From an uncultured Eubacterium sp. (GTDB lineage: Bacteria; Bacillota; Clostridia; Peptostreptococcales; Anaerovoracaceae), in the NCBI GenBank assembly GCA_902495595.1, contig CABUXV010000009.1, positions 1 to 64,000 of the forward strand: DNA of 64,000 bases, in the 5' to 3' direction. The translations under genes were made by a program, and so were the position numbers. Under the pieces are notes generated by a model. That model made no database searches and was not told the DNA's origin. It saw nothing but the letters and a program-made list of their open reading frames with translations. Position 1 is the stretch's first letter. The number at the start of each line of letters is the position of its first letter. Of this stretch, positions 1-8,141 are shown piece by piece.

Positions 1-60
1 AACATAAGGATTTTCTTCAAGTTCGCAGATTTCTTCCACCGTAAATTCTTTTCGTCCCAT
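1..60 (-). CDS. 5' end of a minus-strand gene, possible IS3-type orfA (HTH)
   Basis: The reverse complement opens with ATG at 60 and reads MGRKEFTVEEICELEENPYV before leaving the window. An AAGGGG ribosome-binding site lies 7-8 bases upstream. The basic start followed by a short acidic helix and 'NPYV' resembles the first residues of helix-turn-helix OrfA proteins that precede IS3-family transposases. Only 20 codons are visible, so the family call is a guess. The adjacent serine recombinase gene fits a mobile-element edge. Confidence 0.4.
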   Translation of the reverse strand, partial: MGRKEFTVEEICELEENPYV

Positions 61-116
61 AAAATACCCCTTTTATAAAAATTCACTTTATAATTTTTTT
101 ATTAGGAGTATTATTC

Positions 117-140
117 CCATAATTTCGGTAAATATTATGG
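117..140. promoter_or_regulatory. Inverted repeat CCATAAT/ATTATGG upstream of the edge gene
   Basis: A perfect 7-base inverted repeat (117-123 and 134-140) with a 10-base centre lies between the recombinase gene and the partial gene at 1-60. It could be an operator or part of an element terminus. No target duplication can be checked because the partner end is outside the window. Confidence 0.3.
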
Positions 141-162
141 CATCTCAAAAGTATGACTTTTA

Positions 163-771
163 TTATCTATCTGCATTCAACTCCAGCCTTTTTATCCAGT
201 TGGTAAAAGTAACATGATTGGTATTTAGACGTCTTGCGCATTCTCTTTTGCTGATATTTTCCCGTTTGTAAAGTTCATATACTTCCATGAATTCATCGGG
301 CATATCTTTTTGAGGTCTGCCAAAACGCACACCGTTTCTCTTTGCCTCCCGTATTCCTTCAGCTTGTCTCTGCCTTGTATTTTCCCGTTCAACCTGCGCG
401 ACATATGAAAGAATCTGCAAAACCAAATCGGCAACAAATTTCCCTGTGATTCCATTAATCTGATTTTTTGTATTAAGCAGGGGAAAATCAAGTACGATTA
501 TATCGATATTTCTTTCTTTCACCAGATATCTCCACTGTTCCATTATTTCGTCGTAATCACGCCCTAAACGGTCTATGGATTTTATGTATATTTCATCACC
601 TGGTTTTAAACGTTTTATAAGCTTCTTGTATGCTTTCCTTTCAAAATCTTTTCCCGACTGTACGTCTATATACATACAGCTTTCTGCAATACCTGCTGAT
701 TTCATTGCATATACCTGTCTTGCAATATTCTGTTCCTTACTTGATACACGTATGTACGCATATTGCCTCAT
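163..771 (-). CDS. Small serine recombinase (resolvase/invertase family)
   Basis: A 202-residue site-specific recombinase. The N-terminus MRQYAYIRVSSKEQN carries the catalytic serine motif (YIRVSS). A second active-site block is IKSIDRLGRDYDEI (arginines of the resolvase fold). A long E helix (QVERENTRQRQAEGI) leads into the linker GVRFGRPQ and a C-terminal HTH (SKRECARRLNTNHVTFTNWIKRL). I chose the ATG at 771 rather than the longer frame because an AGGAGGG site lies about 6 bases upstream and the resolvase fold begins there. Such proteins resolve transposon cointegrates or invert DNA by 2-bp staggered cuts. No res or inversion site was recognised nearby, so its target is unknown. Confidence 0.9.
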   Translation of the reverse strand: MRQYAYIRVSSKEQNIARQVYAMKSAGIAESCMYIDVQSGKDFERKAYKKLIKRLKPGDEIYIKSIDRLGRDYDEIMEQWRYLVKERNIDIIVLDFPLLNTKNQINGITGKFVADLVLQILSYVAQVERENTRQRQAEGIREAKRNGVRFGRPQKDMPDEFMEVYELYKRENISKRECARRLNTNHVTFTNWIKRLELNADR

Positions 772-874
772 TAAAAATCCCTCCTGTACTGTAAAATATA
801 CATAGAAAATTATAATAAAAATGTAAAATATGGTACAATGATATTGCTTTACAATAAAGAATAAGGAGATAGTT

Positions 875-1489
875 ATGCTCGAGATAGAAATAAAAGCATC
901 TCTTGGAGATTTGGAAAAAGAACAGATAAAAAACCTTGCTGAAATTATGAATTTTAAATACAGCAAAACTTTACATGAGACCGATATTTACTTTAATGGA
1001 AATGACAGAAATTTTGCCAAAACCGATGAAGCGCTTCGTCTGCGAAGCTGTGAAGAACTTTCCAAGAAGCCTCATTCAGAAAAACCGCAAAAAGACACTG
1101 CTGCATTCATTACTTACAAAGGACCTAAATTGGATGAAGATTCCAGCACCAGGACGGAATACGAAACGTCAATAGGCGATTTATCAACCGCCAAAGAGCT
1201 TCTGTGCGCCCTCGGATACAAAACATTGTTTACTGTAGAGAAGATTAGAGACGAATTTAAGTTAGAAGAATTTAAACTATGCGATGATAAAAACAGAATC
1301 GGAGAAATCACTCTTTGTATAGACGAGGTGAGCGGACTTGGAAATTATATAGAACTTGAAACCCTGGCAGATTCGGAAGATAACAAAGAAATCTTTACGG
1401 AAAAACTTATAAATATTTTGGATGAGCTGAAAATTCCGCGTGAAAATATGACGAGAAAATCCTATTTGGAACTTTTATTTGTAAAATAA
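875..1489 (+). CDS. CYTH domain protein (class IV adenylate cyclase/triphosphatase family)
   Basis: A 204-residue protein beginning MLEIEIKASLGD. This contains the ExExK signature (EIEIK) of CYTH proteins, which bind triphosphates inside a beta-tunnel with divalent metal. Further family features are the charged strands LRLRSC, FITYKGPKL, RTEYETSI, VEKIRDEFKL, and a C-terminal half with EITLCIDEVSGLGNYIELETL. It may hydrolyse tripolyphosphate or thiamine triphosphate, or make cAMP; sequence alone does not decide. An AAGGAGA site lies at 863-869. The gene stands alone and converges with the phosphatase gene, separated by a hairpin-rich intergenic stretch. Confidence 0.85.
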   Translation: MLEIEIKASLGDLEKEQIKNLAEIMNFKYSKTLHETDIYFNGNDRNFAKTDEALRLRSCEELSKKPHSEKPQKDTAAFITYKGPKLDEDSSTRTEYETSIGDLSTAKELLCALGYKTLFTVEKIRDEFKLEEFKLCDDKNRIGEITLCIDEVSGLGNYIELETLADSEDNKEIFTEKLINILDELKIPRENMTRKSYLELLFVK

Positions 1490-1748
1490 TCCCATCAAGT
1501 TTCATTTAAGCATTAGATTTTGTCGCCTTTTATTTTAAAAAGTGAAGCGACTTGCTAAGGAAAAAAGCAGCAAAACAAGCGCCGCCGGAAGTAAAGGAAT
1601 GCCTTAAAGGCACGTTAATATTCCGAAAATATTATAAAGAATATTTCTAAGATAAAGACAAGGTCTGGCTTCGCCTATTCCCTTTCAGCGAAAGACTTTG
1701 TCGATGTGCAGAAAATATCATTTATGATATTTTCTGCACAATAAAAAA
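1490..1748. repeat. Hairpin-rich intergenic stretch with a perfect 16-bp inverted repeat
   Basis: No gene is seen. Several complementary arms occur in series: TGCCTT/AAGGCA, GAAAATATT/AATATTTC and GACAAGGTCT/AGACTTTGTC. They end in a perfect 16-base inverted repeat at 1705-1720 and 1725-1740 (TGTGCAGAAAATATCA, loop TTTA). The last repeat has A-rich flanking DNA on the right but no T-run that would make it a standard terminator on either strand. The chain leads straight into a copy of the dispersed hairpin repeat at 1749. Confidence 0.55.
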
Positions 1749-1869
1749 AGTGTGCAAGACGGAATCAGAGATTCCTTTGCACATATGTCGCCCTCAAGGG
1801 GCAACGATTCGCAAGGTACTTTCTTTGAAGTATACGGAAATCTCGTAAACGATATTTCCTATACTATAA
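1749..1869. repeat. Dispersed hairpin-chain repeat, copy A
   Basis: About 120 bp nearly identical to the stretch at 8834-8957 and related to 22446-22575 and 52318-52433. Conserved blocks are GGAATCAGAGATTCC (hairpin), GCCCTCAAGGGGC (hairpin), TTCGCAAGGTACTTT, TACTTTCTTTGAAGTA (hairpin) and GGAAATCTCG...ATATTTCC (hairpin). As in the other copies, its right end abuts the terminator of a minus-strand gene. No ORF of note is present. Function unknown. Confidence 0.75.
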
Positions 1870-1870
1870 A

Positions 1871-1907
1871 AAATGCCCTGCGTAAATAAATACTGCGCAG
1901 GGCATTT
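1871..1907 (-). terminator. Intrinsic terminator of the HAD phosphatase gene
   Basis: Arms AAATGCCCTGCG (1871-1882) and CGCAGGGCATTT (1896-1907) form a GC-rich stem. On the minus strand it is followed by a run of T (GGGCATTTTTTAT). It lies 24 bases past the stop of the gene at 1931. Confidence 0.85.
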
Positions 1908-1930
1908 ACCATATTGAAGAATTTTAAGAT

Positions 1931-2566
1931 TTAATCAAGTTTTTCTTCGATTGCTTTTATCACATCGAAAAAATCATCATAAGGTATATACGGTTTTCCT
2001 AGTTTATCCAGATATTTTGCAAGGATATCACGGGCAAATACAGTGTCTACAGCCTGAGCCATATTCATATCCGTAAAGCTGTCTCCTATACCTATAGCAT
2101 GTTCGTATTCATAAAGAGCCATGACGTCTGTCTTTTTAAGAAGTTCATTGCCGTCATCATACTGTGATATTAGGTGCATTTCATCATTTTCCACCGACAG
2201 CTGAACTGCATGAAGCGCCTTTAGCTTGTTTTCATAAGGCTTGAGTTTACGCTGTGAAAACTGACTTACTCCGCCGGAGATAACCACAACCGGTATATCT
2301 GCTTCCTCCATTTTATCCAGAAATTCATCGAAACCAGGACGGATTTCTACCGTATCTATATATTCCAGCATTTTAGGAAGCCACTTTGCAGGACGTCCAT
2401 CGTAAGCATACCTTACAACTTCACTCAAGGTCATTTCGCCCTTTTCCAGCCTGCCATTATATTCCCGGAATTCCTCCGGGTCTACAAAAGGATAAATCGC
2501 TCCGACAAGCGTGTCCTCCGTAGTTATAGTTCCGTCAAAATCTACAAATACAATATTCTTATACAA
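1931..2566 (-). CDS. HAD-family phosphatase, MtnX/PSP-like
   Basis: About 211 residues. The nucleophile motif VFVDFDGTITTED (DxDGT) is at the extreme N-terminus, VVISGG is motif II, and GIGDSFTDMNMAQAVDTVFA is the metal-binding C-terminal motif. The arrangement matches the phosphoserine phosphatase/MtnX branch of HAD hydrolases. MtnX removes phosphate from a diketo-type sugar phosphate after a RuBisCO-like enolase, and a RuBisCO-like gene lies upstream here. The start is taken as TTG at 2566 because GAGGAG lies just before it; a TTG at 2584 lacks a site. Its separation from the RuBisCO-like gene by about 520 bp containing a repeat element means cotranscription is uncertain. Confidence 0.8.
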   Translation of the reverse strand: MYKNIVFVDFDGTITTEDTLVGAIYPFVDPEEFREYNGRLEKGEMTLSEVVRYAYDGRPAKWLPKMLEYIDTVEIRPGFDEFLDKMEEADIPVVVISGGVSQFSQRKLKPYENKLKALHAVQLSVENDEMHLISQYDDGNELLKKTDVMALYEYEHAIGIGDSFTDMNMAQAVDTVFARDILAKYLDKLGKPYIPYDDFFDVIKAIEEKLD

Positions 2567-2743
2567 GATTCTCCTCACTTTCAAAAGAGTTCCGTCTCAT
2601 TAATTTATAAGCAATAATTCATGTGTTATCCCATAAAACCTTTACATCCGTGCAGCTTCTTATCCGAATAAAAACGGTTCTTAATCAATGTCCGGCTGCA
2701 CGTCGCAGCGCTGCTGACTTTTTATTTGAATTTGCACAATGCA

Positions 2744-3002
2744 AATCATCCATAAACACAGTTCAAGCATACGTTTTGGATAAAAACCGCCTTTTATGCC
2801 CTTCCTGCGATTACCGATTATCCAAAACCCTTACTTAAATTGCCATTTTGGTTATAAAAACTAAAATATATGCTGACTTTTGCCAATATTTTATCCAAAT
2901 AATAGCAATATATAAGGATTTTGGTTATTATCATTCGGGTCACATTGGATTTTACATGTTTTTTATCCATATGGCTACAATAAATGAGCTTTTTGGATAA
3001 AA
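2744..3002 (-). repeat. Eight-box GGATAA element, copy 1
   Basis: Read on the minus strand from 3002, boxes fall at offsets 0 (TTTTATCCAAAA), 33 (TGGATAAAA), 74 (ATAACCAAAA), 103 (TTTGGATAAAA), 149 (AACCAAAA), 175 (TTTTGGATAAT), 217 (TTTTATCCAAAA) and 250 (TGGATGATT). Box orientation alternates throughout. Three other copies in the window have the same boxes at the same offsets. A 64-codon frame crosses this copy but is not preserved in the others, so the element is taken as non-coding. It lies between the phosphatase and RuBisCO-like genes; the remainder of this 520-bp gap (2567-2743) shows nothing recognisable beyond one TTATCCGAATAAAA string. Confidence 0.9.
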
Positions 3003-3090
3003 TGCGGTCCACTTCAAATTACGCTGATACAGAATTATCCTCCAATGCAAGCAGGCGCTTTACATTTCCTTATTGCCTGATTAGCGGGAT

Positions 3091-4407
3091 TTATCCCATT
3101 AAATCGAAGTTTTTCTTGAGGTCAGGATTGAGGAATGCGAGCATATTTGCAAGTTCTGCATGATCTTTAGCGTATTCTGTAACAGGAATTCCTTTCATTG
3201 CGGCATCTATTGCCTGTCTCATGGATTTCGCTCCGTCTTCACTGCCGTTTGGATGTCCGTGCACTCCGCCGCCCGCAGCAAGCATTACATCGGTTCCAAC
3301 TTCTTTGATTATCTTTTCCACTGCCATCTGTGTAGTACCGCCGGAGCAAGCATACATCATAGGTTTGATATTCCACCAAGGCTGTGTAAAGAACTTGAAA
3401 CATCTGTAGAACACTTTGTGGGATACAGGGAATTTTCCGAACGGATGACCGTTAATCTGGAAATCTCCGCCTGCAAGACGTGTAATTTTGCCGACTAACA
3501 GCGGAGCTGAAATTCCCGTGTAAGTGGAAGCGGCCATAGTGCCTGCATAGTTTACGTGAGCCAAAATAGGCACGTTGATATTAGGGTCGTCAGCCAACAT
3601 CTTCAAAGTATCGTGTCCTGTTGTATATACATTTACCATAAGGCAGTTTCCGCCTGCTTCAAGCACTCTGTAAGCGTTATCTTTCACCTTATCTGTATTA
3701 TCTGAGATGTTTACGGCATAGAGACTGTGTTCACCTGTCTCTTCGTAAACCCTCTTTTCCATAGCCATGAACTTTTTAACACGCTCTTCCAGCGGACAGA
3801 AAGGACCGTCAGCCAGCATGAGCTCATCATCCTTGATAACGTCCACACCGCCTTTGCATGCGCGGTAGAAAAGTTCTGCCCCTTCATCGGCAGTCCATCC
3901 GATATTCGGTTTTATCATAGCGTTGAGCAGAGGTCTGTCCTTTACTCCGAGAACTTCTCTCATACCCTCAACGCCGAATTTAGGGCCCTGGAATTTTTCT
4001 ATAAATTTCTTAGGAAAAGCAACGTCGATTAGACGAATCATTCCCGATGCGGAAATATTTCCGAACAGTACAGTCATTATAGCAGACATACTTGTAGAGA
4101 AATTCTCTATAGGATATGCCACCTGTATTATATACATAGGCGGTTCATCTGACATGTAGTCGCATCCTGTATCAGGAACTTCATAGAGAGCTACCAGCTT
4201 TGAACCGAAACGTTTTGTCTTTTCAAGAGAATCAGCTCCTACCTTTATCCATGTACCTGTAGTCTGCTCTGCGGCGATTGCCATTGCCAGTTTTTCAATA
4301 TGTGAAGTTTCCACTTTCGCCTGGTATGTGGCTATTGCGTAGTCCTCGGAAAATGCAACTTCCGGAAATGCGTATGTCAGGTTTTCCAAATCTAATTTAC
4401 GAATCAT
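3091..4407 (-). CDS. RuBisCO-like protein (form IV-type, subfamily undetermined)
   Basis: A 438-residue homologue of the RuBisCO large subunit. K166 in MIKPNIG matches the catalytic lysine of the TKPK region. GGVDVIKDDE (K192, D194, E195) is the carbamylated-lysine metal site. The stretch GDFQINGHPFGKFP aligns with RuBisCO loop 6 and keeps a lysine (K325) where RuBisCO has K334. AAGGGVHGHPNG is the phosphate-binding block. The MtnW enolase of methionine salvage, as I recall it, lacks the loop-6 lysine, so this looks like another RLP type. It probably enolises, isomerises or decarboxylates a sugar-derived phosphate. A strong AAGGAGGAA site precedes the ATG at 4407, 33 bases after the aminotransferase stop, so the genes are probably cotranscribed. 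Confidence 0.88.
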   Translation of the reverse strand: MIRKLDLENLTYAFPEVAFSEDYAIATYQAKVETSHIEKLAMAIAAEQTTGTWIKVGADSLEKTKRFGSKLVALYEVPDTGCDYMSDEPPMYIIQVAYPIENFSTSMSAIMTVLFGNISASGMIRLIDVAFPKKFIEKFQGPKFGVEGMREVLGVKDRPLLNAMIKPNIGWTADEGAELFYRACKGGVDVIKDDELMLADGPFCPLEERVKKFMAMEKRVYEETGEHSLYAVNISDNTDKVKDNAYRVLEAGGNCLMVNVYTTGHDTLKMLADDPNINVPILAHVNYAGTMAASTYTGISAPLLVGKITRLAGGDFQINGHPFGKFPVSHKVFYRCFKFFTQPWWNIKPMMYACSGGTTQMAVEKIIKEVGTDVMLAAGGGVHGHPNGSEDGAKSMRQAIDAAMKGIPVTEYAKDHAELANMLAFLNPDLKKNFDLMG

Positions 4408-4440
4408 AGTTTTTTCCTCCTTGGAATTTCCCTTTCGGGT

Positions 4441-5883
4441 TTATTTTTCAATATTTGAGAATACTTCATCGAATGCCGCCAAAGTCTCGGCAATAGTATC
4501 ATCGTTATCCGCCATACTTGTATAAATACGGCTTCCTGCAAGAGTGATAACTCCGTTTGCAGTAAGAGCTGCTCCGAACTCTTCAATATAATGCTGACGT
4601 TCAGGAATCTTCTTGAATATATCAGGATCCGTAACGCTAAGATACATTACTCCCGAAACTTCAAAATGAACTATGGAGCCTGTATTCCAAGTTACAAACG
4701 GAAGGTCGTACTTATCTATCAGCTCCTGAATGCCGTCGCAGAGTTTATCTCCGTTTTCACCAGCTTTTCTTGCTGCATCCTGATTTACTATTTCATCTAT
4801 TGCAAAATATCCTGCCGCACAGCTTAATGGATTAGCCGTAAGAGTTCCTCCTACATAGGCCTTTTTCTTACCCGCTTTCACACCTGCCGCAACGCAAGAC
4901 ATTATTTCTTCACTGCCGCCTACGCCGCCTGCCATAGGATAACCGCCTGCAACAATTTTTCCAAATACTGTGAGGTCAGGCTTTACATCAAAGAATCCCT
5001 GGGCTCCGCCCGGGCCTACACGGAAAGCTGTTACTACTTCGTCAAATATGAGAAGCGCATCGAATTCATCACAAAGCGCTCTTACCTTAGCTGCAAAGTC
5101 CTTAGCTACCGGTCTTGTGCCGCTTTCAGGTCCGAAAGGCTCTATGATAACTGCCGCAGTGCCGCCTTCTTTTTCGTTCGCTTCCAAAACTTTTCTGAGA
5201 CCGTCGATGTCTCCCGGATAAAATTCCTTTGTGTGCTGTGAAGCCGTTTCAGGAATTCCGTGAGCCTCAAAAGTCTTGGTGTAAGGTATATGCAGGGAAT
5301 AAACAAGCTGGTCGCTCCATCCGTGATAAGCGCCTCCCGCCTTTACGATATTCTGCTTTCCTGTATACGTTCTTGCTATTCTTATGGCTACCATATCCGC
5401 TTCAGTTCCGCTGGCAAGACATCTGTACATCTCTACCCACGGCATACATTCGCGTATTTTCTCAGCCAGAAGTTTTTCGTAAGGATGGAACAGCCCTGTA
5501 ACAGGTCCTGATTCCTTTACTACTTCCCAAACTTTTTTATTTACGGGCTCATAATTGCTCCCAAGAAGAGTCGGACCTCCCGCCTGAAGATAGTCCACAT
5601 AACGGTTTCCGTCTATATCATAAAGATAAGCTCCCTCTGCCTTTTCTATAACCAAAGGAAAAGGATAGTTGAATGCCAGATTATGCTGAACTCCTCCCGG
5701 AATTACCCTTTTGGCATCTTCTATCATAGCTTTTGAGCCCTGACATTTTTCATCGAAATACTTCATGTATTTTGCCATTGCTTCCGGTTTGATGTGATGA
5801 AGTGGTTCATTCACGAGTCTTTCCATCTTTGTGTAAATTTCTTTCTCGTCAGGCCAACGAGATACGCCATATTGAGCTTTCAC
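4441..5883 (-). CDS. Class III PLP-dependent aminotransferase, glutamate-1-semialdehyde aminomutase-like
   Basis: 480 residues with a class III aminotransferase fold. LASGTEADMVAIRIAR is the cofactor phosphate site and AYHGW follows it. LIFDEVVTAFRVGPGG carries D281, which contacts the pyridine nitrogen. LTVFGKIVAGGYP carries K309, the Schiff-base lysine. Closest in style to glutamate-1-semialdehyde 2,1-aminomutases, but with no haem genes nearby and an extended N-terminus. It starts at GTG 5883 with GGAGG 9 bases upstream. Embedded between a FGGY kinase and a RuBisCO-like protein, it more likely moves an amino group on a carbohydrate-derived substrate than works in tetrapyrrole synthesis; that is inference. 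Confidence 0.88.
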   Translation of the reverse strand: MKAQYGVSRWPDEKEIYTKMERLVNEPLHHIKPEAMAKYMKYFDEKCQGSKAMIEDAKRVIPGGVQHNLAFNYPFPLVIEKAEGAYLYDIDGNRYVDYLQAGGPTLLGSNYEPVNKKVWEVVKESGPVTGLFHPYEKLLAEKIRECMPWVEMYRCLASGTEADMVAIRIARTYTGKQNIVKAGGAYHGWSDQLVYSLHIPYTKTFEAHGIPETASQHTKEFYPGDIDGLRKVLEANEKEGGTAAVIIEPFGPESGTRPVAKDFAAKVRALCDEFDALLIFDEVVTAFRVGPGGAQGFFDVKPDLTVFGKIVAGGYPMAGGVGGSEEIMSCVAAGVKAGKKKAYVGGTLTANPLSCAAGYFAIDEIVNQDAARKAGENGDKLCDGIQELIDKYDLPFVTWNTGSIVHFEVSGVMYLSVTDPDIFKKIPERQHYIEEFGAALTANGVITLAGSRIYTSMADNDDTIAETLAAFDEVFSNIEK

Positions 5884-5935
5884 TTTATTCTACCTCCTAA
5901 AATCTTATAAAATATTGGTTATATAATCCTCTGCA

Positions 5936-7474
5936 TCAGCCGTTTAAAGCTGCATAGGCTTTTTTATTGTTCTTGTGCAGTTCCGTAAATACCGGCATTA
6001 TCTTAGTATATACAGCATGATTTTCCATATTCGGCTCGTAAACTGCGCTTACTTTTATTATCTTCTTTATTTCCTTGATATCGTCTATCATACCGAAGCT
6101 TACCGCGGTCAGCGCAGCTGCTCCCATAGCTCCCACCTGTCTTGGATTTTCTATGGTCTCCACTGTTCTTCCGAGGACGTCTGCCATTACCTGACATATA
6201 TACGGCGAAATAGCGCTGCCTCCGGAAAACCTTACGACAGGATTGGTCTTAAAGGATTTCTCCGAACATTCAAGAAGCCATCTCATGTGCATGCACACGC
6301 CTTCTATTACGGCTTTCATTAAATCGCTGCCCTTCGTTGTAATGTCCAGGTTGAAAAACAGGCCTCTCGAATTGGCATCGTCAAAAGGACATCTGTTTCC
6401 ATGCATCCAAGGTGAAAATACAACACCATTGCTGCCTGCCGGAGTATCCTTTATATATTCTATCATCTGGTCATAATCCATTTTCATCTGGTCGATACGA
6501 TCCTTTACCCATTCCATACATTTGCCGGAAGTTTCAACTTCGGCGATATAGTTATATGTAGAAGGGTCAACACCTATCAGGGCGCCTATTAAATTTCCCA
6601 AATCCAGGTGCAGTTTATCGACAGTAGTCGCTACCCAGCCGGAAGTCCCCGAATATACGAAAGCGTCTCCCACTTCTACGCATCCAGCTCCCACAGAGCA
6701 CAAGCTGACATCGCTTCCGCCCGAGAATACAGCGGTTCCTTCTGCAAGACCCAGCTCCTGTGCCGCCTCAGGCAGCAGCTTTCCTACTTCATCTGTAGAC
6801 GCGCATATTTCCGGCAGATGCTTCATATCTATTTTCAGCATATCGCACAAAGTCTTGCTCCACTGATTCTTATGAACATTAAACAGAAAAGTTCCGCAGG
6901 CATCGTCTCTGCTGGCAAGCATATTGCCTGTAGCCTTGCACGCCAAATACTCTTTGGCATCCAGCCATTTATATGTCTCAGCGAATATCTCCGGTTCATT
7001 TTCCTTTACCCACAGATATTTCCATGCAGGATCTTTGGCGCTTCCCGATACGGCTCCGGTAATTTTCAGGTATTTGAGGACCTTTATTATATCAAGACCT
7101 TCAACCTTAATACCTGTGCTCATGCAGTCTTTGAACTGTTTATCCGCTCTGCTGTCCATACAGCTCATGGCTCTGCGGAGAGGTTTCCCTTTCTCATCAA
7201 CCATTACTACAGTCTGAAACTGAGAACAAAAAGAGATACCTTTGATTTCTTCTTTTGAAACACCGCTTTTTTCAAGAAGTTTTTTAGTACTTCTTGCCAT
7301 TGCATTCCACCAGTCATCCGGATCCTGTTCAACACCGCCGTTTTCCAACACGTGAAGTTCGTAACTGTCCGTTTCTCCCGCAATATACTTTACGCTTTCT
7401 TCAGCAGAAATATCGAACATACAGGCTTTCAGACCTGTCGTACCCACGTCATAGGTTATTACTTTCACTGCCAT
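5936..7474 (-). CDS. FGGY-family carbohydrate kinase
   Basis: 512 residues. The N-terminal ATP/phosphate strand is VKVITYDVGTTGLKACMFD (DxGTT). SFCSQFQTVVMVDEKG and SGGSDVSLCSVGAGC belong to the sugar and nucleotide lobes. Near the C-terminus, RFSGGSAISPYICQVMADVLGRTVE is the FGGY signature region that binds ADP. The family phosphorylates xylulose, gluconate, glycerol, ribulose or related polyols; the substrate here cannot be read. Strong GGGAGGAG site before the ATG at 7474. It is the first enzyme gene after the TetR regulator, consistent with a kinase-first catabolic pathway. Confidence 0.9.
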   Translation of the reverse strand: MAVKVITYDVGTTGLKACMFDISAEESVKYIAGETDSYELHVLENGGVEQDPDDWWNAMARSTKKLLEKSGVSKEEIKGISFCSQFQTVVMVDEKGKPLRRAMSCMDSRADKQFKDCMSTGIKVEGLDIIKVLKYLKITGAVSGSAKDPAWKYLWVKENEPEIFAETYKWLDAKEYLACKATGNMLASRDDACGTFLFNVHKNQWSKTLCDMLKIDMKHLPEICASTDEVGKLLPEAAQELGLAEGTAVFSGGSDVSLCSVGAGCVEVGDAFVYSGTSGWVATTVDKLHLDLGNLIGALIGVDPSTYNYIAEVETSGKCMEWVKDRIDQMKMDYDQMIEYIKDTPAGSNGVVFSPWMHGNRCPFDDANSRGLFFNLDITTKGSDLMKAVIEGVCMHMRWLLECSEKSFKTNPVVRFSGGSAISPYICQVMADVLGRTVETIENPRQVGAMGAAALTAVSFGMIDDIKEIKKIIKVSAVYEPNMENHAVYTKIMPVFTELHKNNKKAYAALNG

Positions 7475-7534
7475 TTTCGTCTCCTCCCTTCGGATTATGT
7501 CAGCATCCCGTAACCCTTATATCTTTGCTCCTCA

Positions 7535-8086
7535 CTATCCTATAACCGAATTTATCATCTTTTTCATTTCTGCTTTTATTTTTTCTGCGTCAAAAGGTAT
7601 TTCGTACAGGTGATAATGATTTATCAGTCCGTAATATGCCCCCATTAAAAGAATGGTTTTCTCTTCTGCCAAGGAATTATCGGAAGAATCTTTGATTAAA
7701 TTTCTCTTTATGAGGTCTTCTATCATCTTGACAGGATTGTTTTCTCCTCCGCTCATGACAGCCGTATGCATAAGCTGGGTTACAAGCTGAGGATATGCAA
7801 CCGTATCTTCTATAAACTTATCAAAAATCTTTATGATTCCTTCTTTTCCTCCGCATTTGTTTTGACTGTAAGCTTCTTCCAAATCCTCAACTTCTTCCCC
7901 GCAAAGAGCGGTAAGAAGCTCGCTGGTACTGGCAAAATAATTAAATACCGTGCTTCTGGAAACGCCGGCGGACCTTGCAATATCACTGAACGCAGTATTG
8001 TCAATGCCCTTTTCTTCGTAAAGCCGTCTTGCCGCCCTCATTATATTGCGCCTTGTTACCGCTTTTTTTCCGCTTTCAATCTCCAT
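7535..8086 (-). CDS. TetR-family transcriptional regulator
   Basis: 183 residues. The N-terminal HTH (NTAFSDIARSAGVSRSTVFNYFAS) is a typical TetR DNA-binding domain, followed by an all-helical ligand domain. It is the first gene of the minus-strand RuBisCO-like cluster, 60 bases ahead of the kinase, and is divergent from the GNAT gene at 8330. Two near-identical 12-base direct repeats upstream (8142-8170) overlap its likely promoter and are candidate operators. The ligand is probably an intermediate of the cluster pathway (inference). Confidence 0.87.
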   Translation of the reverse strand: MEIESGKKAVTRRNIMRAARRLYEEKGIDNTAFSDIARSAGVSRSTVFNYFASTSELLTALCGEEVEDLEEAYSQNKCGGKEGIIKIFDKFIEDTVAYPQLVTQLMHTAVMSGGENNPVKMIEDLIKRNLIKDSSDNSLAEEKTILLMGAYYGLINHYHLYEIPFDAEKIKAEMKKMINSVIG

Positions 8087-8141
8087 AAAATATTTTGCCT
8101 TTCTTCAGCTTAAGGATTTAATAATTTTATTATTCAGTGAA

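Noticed and set aside
2744..3002. CRISPR-like array in the regularly spaced boxes
   Set aside because: Boxes alternate orientation, are only 8-12 bases, spacing is irregular within a copy but identical between copies, and no cas genes are near.
2818..3012. 64-codon minus-strand ORF inside element copy 1
   Set aside because: The other three copies of the element do not keep this reading frame, and it has no convincing ribosome-binding site; the conserved signal is box spacing, not codons.
1931..4407. Standard methionine salvage (mtnW-mtnX) genes
   Set aside because: No mtnK, mtnA, mtnB or mtnD is nearby, the RLP keeps a loop-6 lysine, and the associated genes are a FGGY kinase and an aminotransferase.
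6608..7258. 216-codon plus-strand ORF opposite the FGGY kinase gene
   Set aside because: Antisense to a conserved kinase with no independent support.
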